Source of the DNA: Candidatus Wolfebacteria bacterium GWA1_42_9
GTDB lineage: Bacteria > Patescibacteriota > Minisyncoccia > UBA6257 > JAGOQP01
Reading direction: 5' to 3'
Length of the DNA stretch: 15,807 nt
Assembly: GCA_001793775.1 (NCBI GenBank)
Contig: MGIN01000006.1
Coordinates: forward strand, 12,534 to 28,340
The notes under the pieces were generated by a model that ran no database searches, had not been told where the DNA came from, and was given only the letters and a program-made list of their open reading frames with translations. The position numbers were made by a program, and so were the translations under genes. The stretch's first letter is position 1. Each line of letters starts with the position of its first letter. Positions 12,429 to 15,807 of the stretch are shown piece by piece.

Positions 12429-13961
12429 ATGCAAAAATCAATATCGGGTAAAAAGGTATTACTGGTTGGCTTAGGACGTTTGGGAGGGGGAGTTTCTACC
12501 GCTAAATTTCTATATAAAAACGACAATATACTGACTATTACTGACTTAAACACGGAAAGTGAACTGAAAAAATCAGTCAGACAATTAAAGGGTTTTAATA
12601 TCAAATTTCATTTGGGAGGGCACAAAGAGTCCGATTTTAAAAATAACGATATTATTGTTTTTAATCCGGCGGTCAGCCACTTTTCTCCCTGGGTTAAACT
12701 GGCTCAAAAATATAAAAAGGAGTTCTATAACGATTACACTCTTTTTTTAAAACTTCTTCAACCTAAACCTAACGACATCGCAAGTCGTTATATTGGAATT
12801 ACGGGAACTAGGGGAAAAACTACGGTGACTACATGGATAGGGTATATTCTTTCCCCATCAATAATCGGAGGAAATATTCCTCAAAACGGACTTCTAAAAA
12901 TAATAGATAAAATCACGTCAAAAACCCCGTTAGTTTTAGAGCTTTCTTCTTATCAGCTTGAATATGTCGGCGATTGGAACAGTTTTAACAACCCAGATTG
13001 TCAAGTATTGAACGATCGTTCAATACTTGACAAAAATAAGGGTGGTGGAATTCGGAGTCCTCATGTTGCCGTTATTACCAATCTCTCCTCTGACCATCTT
13101 AATCGTTACGGGACCATAGAAAAATATTTGAGCGTCAAGGCCAACATCTTCAAAAACCAGACAAAAAATGATTTTCTGATTTTAAATTTTCTTGATAAAT
13201 ACACCCTTGCTTTTCTTAAGAAGAAACCCCAATCACAAATTTATTATTTTTCTCTAAAATCGTTGCCTGAAAGTAAAAAAGGATTGTTTTTCTCCGGGGA
13301 GAAGGTTTATTTTCAAGAAAACGGTAAAAAATTATTTATTTCTAAATTTACCGACCTCAGCCCTCATCAAAAAAATAACCTTCTGGCTTCAATGCTGGCT
13401 TCATATTTATATTTAAATCAGCATAAATCAGCGATTCGCGAAGCGAATGATGTTTGGAAGAAAATTTTACTCAAAACAAAAAACCTTCCCCAAATTTTAT
13501 TCCGTCAGCAGATTATTTTAAAAAAGAAAAATCTGGTTGTGGTTAACGATTCAGCCTCCACCAGCCCGGAAGGGACCATTGTTGCTATCGAAAGATTTTC
13601 TAAAAATCCCGATTTTATTTTAGTTACTGGTGGAACTGATAAAAAGCTAGATTTTAAGCGCCTATCTGAATACATAGGAAAATATGTTAAAACCAAAAAT
13701 CTCTTTCTTCTCAATGGGAGTGCTACTCGAAAACTTGTTGAAAGGCTGAGAAAGAATAAATATTTTAAATCAGAACCACCAGTTTTCGGTTCTTTAAAGG
13801 AAATAGTGAAAGCTGTTTCGGGTTTGAGACGGGGAATAATCGTTTTTTCTCCTGGAAGCGCCAGTTTTGAAAAATTCAAAAATGAATTTGACCGGGGAAG
13901 GAAATTTAACCGATTAATTAAACAATATTTTAGGGAAAATAAACCACCGCGCCTGATGTAG
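12429..13961 (+). CDS. murD: MurD: UDP-N-acetylmuramoyl-L-alanine--D-glutamate ligase, enlarged by in-frame repeats
   Basis: MurD adds D-glutamate to UDP-MurNAc-L-Ala in the cytoplasm, the second amino-acid step of peptidoglycan precursor synthesis. At 510 aa it is longer than the usual ~440-450. The N-terminal Rossmann-like domain starts with 'KVLLVGLGRLGGG'. The ATP loop is GTRGKTT (126-132), and the central domain has 'LELSSYQLE', 'VAVITNLSSDHLNRYG' and the probable carbamylated Lys in 'YLSVKANIF'. The C-terminal domain has 'VVVNDSASTSPEG' and 'LVTGGTDKKLDF'. The extra length is concentrated in two places. About 8 residues ('KPNDIASR') precede the ATP-binding strand. About 25 residues lie between 'SSYQLEYVGDWN' and 'SPHVAVITNL', containing a 36-bp DNA palindrome read as DCQVLNDRSILDK (190-202). 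The usual 'NDSKATN' Lys is Ala here. It follows the ATPase gene by 17 nt. A related Mur ligase is possible but less likely. Confidence 0.88.
   Translation: MQKSISGKKVLLVGLGRLGGGVSTAKFLYKNDNILTITDLNTESELKKSVRQLKGFNIKFHLGGHKESDFKNNDIIVFNPAVSHFSPWVKLAQKYKKEFYNDYTLFLKLLQPKPNDIASRYIGITGTRGKTTVTTWIGYILSPSIIGGNIPQNGLLKIIDKITSKTPLVLELSSYQLEYVGDWNSFNNPDCQVLNDRSILDKNKGGGIRSPHVAVITNLSSDHLNRYGTIEKYLSVKANIFKNQTKNDFLILNFLDKYTLAFLKKKPQSQIYYFSLKSLPESKKGLFFSGEKVYFQENGKKLFISKFTDLSPHQKNNLLASMLASYLYLNQHKSAIREANDVWKKILLKTKNLPQILFRQQIILKKKNLVVVNDSASTSPEGTIVAIERFSKNPDFILVTGGTDKKLDFKRLSEYIGKYVKTKNLFLLNGSATRKLVERLRKNKYFKSEPPVFGSLKEIVKAVSGLRRGIIVFSPGSASFEKFKNEFDRGRKFNRLIKQYFRENKPPRLM
12770..12790. repeat. In-frame 7-bp inverted repeat in murD
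   Basis: taacgac (12770-12776) / gtcgtta (12784-12790) around 7 nt encodes 'NDIASR' in a short insertion just before the ATP-binding loop. The gtcgtta motif also occurs in 23S expansion A. Confidence 0.5.
12998..13033. repeat. Perfect 36-bp palindrome inside murD
   Basis: The arm ttgtcaagtattgaacga (12998-13015) is followed without any spacer by its exact reverse complement (13016-13033). It is read in frame as part of a ~25-residue insertion in MurD. A perfect uninterrupted palindrome of this length is very unlikely by chance. Confidence 0.93.
13415..13448. repeat. atcagcg-type repeat plus inverted repeat in murD
   Basis: aaatcagcataaatcagcg (13415-13433) matches the units of 23S expansion C. 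It is followed by attcgc-gaa-gcgaat (13434-13448). The corresponding protein stretch 'NQHKSAIREANDVW' is of normal MurD length, so insertion is not certain. Confidence 0.45.
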
Positions 13962-13977
13962 ATATGGAAACAACCCT

Positions 13978-14007
13978 TTGCCGACAGCCACCGGCTTTTG
14001 GTATGAT
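13978..14007 (+). promoter_or_regulatory. Candidate promoter of the PrsW gene (leaderless)
   Basis: TTGCCG (13978-13983), an 18-nt spacer, TATGAT (14002-14007). The -10 box ends 8 nt before ATG 14015, so transcription would begin at or next to the start codon. Confidence 0.5.
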
Positions 14008-14014
14008 TAAATAG

Positions 14015-14692
14015 ATGAGCACTGTTATCGCTTTAGTCTTGGGTTTTGCTCCCAGTTTAATCTGGCTAGCTTTTTTCTTGAGAGAAGACGTTCATCCTGA
14101 GCCGCGGAAGATGATCGCCAAGACTTATATTTTTGGAGGACTGTCGGCTTTTGCCGCCCTTTTTCTGGAAATATTGGTTAATCAGTCGCTCCAGAAAGTA
14201 ATTATTACTCTTCCTCGCTTGATAGAGGAAAATTTGAGCGTTTTTATCGGTTTTGGGGTTATCGAAGAGCTAGTTAAATTTTTCTTTATCTATTTGGTGG
14301 TGAGAAAGAGCCCTTACTTTGACGAGCCGATTGATGCCATGGTTTATATGGTTACCGGTGCTTTGGGATTCGCCGCTGCCGAGAATCTGTTTTTGGTCTT
14401 TTCCGGAGGTCAAGAGTCGATTTTTCTGGTAATTCTTTTGAGGTTTGTCGGAGCCACTCTTCTTCATGCTCTTTCCTCGGCTATTGTCGGCCATTACTGG
14501 GCCAGGGGTATCAGATTCAACATAGAAGGAAAATTTATTTTTGCCGGTTTGGTATTAGCCTCTATTTTCCACATTATCTTCAACTATCTGGTCTCCGAAT
14601 TCAATAATTTCTTGGTCTATCCGACGGCTTTTCTGGCGATTTTAGGATTTTTCGTCCTTTATGATTTTGAGGAGCTGAAAAAGATGGGGTGA
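14015..14692 (+). CDS. PrsW-family intramembrane metalloprotease
   Basis: A 225-aa, strongly hydrophobic protein with about seven membrane segments. The family's glutamate pair is E84-E85 in 'GVIEELVKFFFIYL' (EExxK). Next is 'FDEPIDAMVYMVTGALGFAAAEN' (the D-E-P-I-D and ...AAEN motif, E123-N124). The later histidines are H151 ('LLHALSSAIVGHYWARG', also H160) and H186 ('FHIIFNYL'). This is the motif order of PrsW, a site-1 protease that cuts membrane proteins such as anti-sigma factors in Bacillus. The substrate here is unknown, and no sigma/anti-sigma pair lies in the window. The N-terminal 'LREDVHPEPRK' loop is also typical of the family. ATG 14015 sits directly behind a promoter-like -10 box, so the mRNA may lack a leader. 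It stops at TGA, which shows TGA is a stop codon here. murD ends 53 nt upstream. Confidence 0.88.
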   Translation: MSTVIALVLGFAPSLIWLAFFLREDVHPEPRKMIAKTYIFGGLSAFAALFLEILVNQSLQKVIITLPRLIEENLSVFIGFGVIEELVKFFFIYLVVRKSPYFDEPIDAMVYMVTGALGFAAAENLFLVFSGGQESIFLVILLRFVGATLLHALSSAIVGHYWARGIRFNIEGKFIFAGLVLASIFHIIFNYLVSEFNNFLVYPTAFLAILGFFVLYDFEELKKMG

Positions 14693-14754
14693 TTTCTCTA
14701 CCAATTACTAATTTTTACTAATATACTAATAAATTTATAGACTGTAGAAAATTA
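14693..14754. repeat. AT-rich degenerate repeat between prsW and hsp20
   Basis: The intergenic 'ccaattactaatttttactaatatactaat' type sequence consists of variants of a ~9-nt unit (taattagtaa / ttggtaatt on the other strand). Similar sequence occurs at 5430-5456 ('ggtaattggaaattagtaatt') and, more weakly, at 15284-15304. Confidence 0.4.
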
Positions 14755-14783
14755 TTGATAGATTTTGTTTGATCGTATATAAT
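14755..14783 (+). promoter_or_regulatory. Promoter of hsp20, giving a leaderless mRNA
   Basis: TTGATA (14755-14760), a 17-nt spacer and a perfect TATAAT (14778-14783). ATG begins at 14790, the usual distance for a transcription start, so the start codon is probably the first base or bases of the mRNA. No heat-shock operator (CIRCE) is seen. Confidence 0.72.
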
Positions 14784-14789
14784 AAAGTT

Positions 14790-15272
14790 ATGAGCGACAA
14801 CAACAAGGATTTTTTTGAAAAATTGGCCGGTATCAAGTATGACGACGAGGAGGTGGAAAAAGAGCTTTTAAAAGAAGCCTCTTTGACGGGTGATGATGGT
14901 GGGGGCGGAGAAGAGTCTAAAGACATGGAATTTGACGATGCCGAGGGTCAGCTGACGATTGACGTTTATCAGGACGATAAAAACATTGTTATTGAATCGG
15001 CTGTCGCTGGTGTGGAGCCGGATGATTTGGATGTAGCCATTACTCCCGAATCGGTGACTATCAGGGGGAAAAGAGAGAAGAAGGAAAAGATTAAAAAAGA
15101 CGACTATCTTTATCAGGAATGTTTCTGGGGGAGATTTTCCCGCTCGGTAATCTTACCTCAGGAAATTGACCCCGATAAATCCCACGCTTCTTTGAAAGGC
15201 GGGATTTTGAAAGTTGTTCTTGCTAAAGTTAATCGCAGCAAGAGCAAGAAAGTTAAGATAAAGGTGGACTAG
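14790..15272 (+). CDS. Small heat-shock protein, Hsp20/alpha-crystallin family
   Basis: A 160-aa ATP-independent holdase chaperone. The N-terminal ~50 residues are acidic with a Gly run ('TGDDGGGGEESKDMEFDD'). The alpha-crystallin domain runs from 'GQLTIDVYQDDKNIVIESAVAGVEPDDLDVAI' through 'TIRGKREK', 'YLYQECFWGRFSRSVILPQEID' to 'ASLKGGILKVVLAKV', the family's G-x-L signature near the end. The C-terminus 'KKVKIKVD' holds an I-x-V-type anchoring motif used for oligomer assembly. I chose ATG 14790 because the promoter -10 box ends 6 nt before it; a TTG at 14769 would lie upstream of the -10. It is monocistronic, with its own promoter and a strong terminator, and convergent with recG. Length and domain layout are ordinary for the family. 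Confidence 0.94.
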   Translation: MSDNNKDFFEKLAGIKYDDEEVEKELLKEASLTGDDGGGGEESKDMEFDDAEGQLTIDVYQDDKNIVIESAVAGVEPDDLDVAITPESVTIRGKREKKEKIKKDDYLYQECFWGRFSRSVILPQEIDPDKSHASLKGGILKVVLAKVNRSKSKKVKIKVD

Positions 15273-15311
15273 GATAGTATATGGGGATTGGTATTTAGTA
15301 TATTGGGCAAT

Positions 15312-15338
15312 AAAAACCGGGTGAGAACCCGGTTTTTT
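15312..15338 (+). terminator. Intrinsic terminator of hsp20
   Basis: Stem aaaaaccgggt (15312-15322) / acccggttttt (15327-15337), 11 bp with a gaga loop and T-run. The symmetric A/T flanks mean it could also stop recG transcripts coming from the other side. Confidence 0.9.
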
Positions 15339-15383
15339 GATGCAGATCCTATAGTCTTGTTTATTTTTGTTCTAAAGGTTATG

Positions 15384-15456
15384 CCGTAATTATTCTCCTA
15401 TCGGTCACTTATTACGGTGTAATTTTTTAGATAGTTTTTAGATAGTTTATAGTTTT
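15384..15456. repeat. Hairpin and short tandem repeat in the hsp20-recG gap
   Basis: ccgtaat (15384-15390) and attacgg (15411-15417) form an inverted repeat with a 20-nt loop. It is followed by about two copies of ttttagatag(t) and a partial copy (15425-15450). The rest of 15340-15476 holds no gene that I can see. Confidence 0.4.
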
Positions 15457-15476
15457 ACGAATTCTATTACCCCGGT

Positions 15477-15807
15477 CTATTCCAGATGCACTTCTTCCTT
15501 GAAGGTTTTTACATAAGCGGCTAGGTAGGGATGTTTTTTTAATTGCGGGTCTTTTTGAATAATGTCGTGGGCGGTTTCTCGTGCAACTTTGACCAGCTCC
15601 GGATTTTGAATAGCTTTCATCGCCAAGTCCGGCATTCCTGCCTGTTCTTGCCCCAGGAATTGTCCCGGTCCCCTTAGCCTTAGGTCGATTTCCGCCAGTT
15701 CAAATCCGTTTTTGGCATTGACCAGCGCTCGCATCCGGTCGGCGGTGGACCTGGAATTGATGTCGGAAAAGAGAAAACAAAACGACTGATACTCTCCCCG
15801 ACCCACC
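15477..15807 (-). CDS. recG: ATP-dependent DNA helicase RecG, C-terminal part (5' end outside window)
   Basis: RecG remodels stalled replication forks and branched recombination intermediates. Only the last 110 codons are here, running off the right edge. The visible start 'VGRGEYQSFCFLFSD' is the end of superfamily 2 helicase motif VI (GRVGRG). It is followed by 'NGFELAEIDLRLRGPGQFLGQEQAGMPDL', the diagnostic RecG C-terminal sequence (usual form 'DGFxIAExDLxLRGPGxxLGTRQSG'). The Gln in 'GQEQAG' replaces the more common 'GTRQSG', a minor variant. It ends normally with a short helical tail ('LAAYVKTFKEEVHLE') and TAG at 15477-15479. It is convergent with hsp20; the two share a ~200-nt gap holding a terminator that can act from both sides. 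Confidence 0.95.
   Translation of the reverse strand, partial: VGRGEYQSFCFLFSDINSRSTADRMRALVNAKNGFELAEIDLRLRGPGQFLGQEQAGMPDLAMKAIQNPELVKVARETAHDIIQKDPQLKKHPYLAAYVKTFKEEVHLE

Overview
The window looks like part of a streamlined genome from the Candidate Phyla Radiation (Patescibacteria, Parcubacteria-like). The evidence is a single 23S-5S rRNA unit with a self-splicing intron and rRNA expansions, a compact valyl-tRNA synthetase, almost no Shine-Dalgarno sequences, a lamin-tail surface-type protein and a membrane protein with a C/DCGGPC/C cysteine cluster. The standard genetic code fits, because TGA ends one gene and is not recoded inside the others. Taxonomy is inferred from gene style only, as no 16S is present.

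Layout. 1-984: the 3' end of ligA (NAD+ DNA ligase, BRCT domain), then a lamin-tail-domain protein with a C-terminal membrane anchor. 985-1380: an rRNA leader with a consensus-like promoter, two mutually exclusive hairpins (the second a terminator) and the 5' strand of a long pre-23S processing stem. 1381-5001: 23S rRNA, about 700 nt longer than E. coli's. The extra length is a 276-nt ORF-less group I intron (IA-like, P7.1/P7.2 present) after the base equivalent to E. coli U2500, plus at least three multi-hairpin expansions made of self-complementary short repeats. 5191-5302: 5S rRNA inside a perfect 19-bp flanking stem, followed by a terminator.

5463-6947: a two-gene unit of a membrane protein with a peptidoglycan-binding domain and a stand-alone response-regulator receiver. 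7049-9088: valS, followed by a 126-nt long inverted repeat and a terminator. 9376-9663: a small zinc-knuckle-like protein with its own promoter and terminator. 9766-13961: a P2A-type cation ATPase and murD, 17 nt apart. murD carries in-frame inverted repeats, including a perfect 36-bp palindrome. 14015-14692: a PrsW-family membrane protease. 14790-15272: an Hsp20 chaperone. The last two genes appear to be leaderless. 15477-15807: the C-terminal end of recG on the minus strand, convergent with hsp20.

Most genes are housekeeping or envelope functions (ligase, RecG, rRNA, ValRS, MurD, Ca2+-type ATPase, PrsW, Hsp20). The unusual content is RNA- and repeat-level. The most notable items are an intron in the peptidyl-transferase centre whose last base appears to be A instead of the near-universal G, and repeat families that have expanded both rRNA helices and the murD reading frame.
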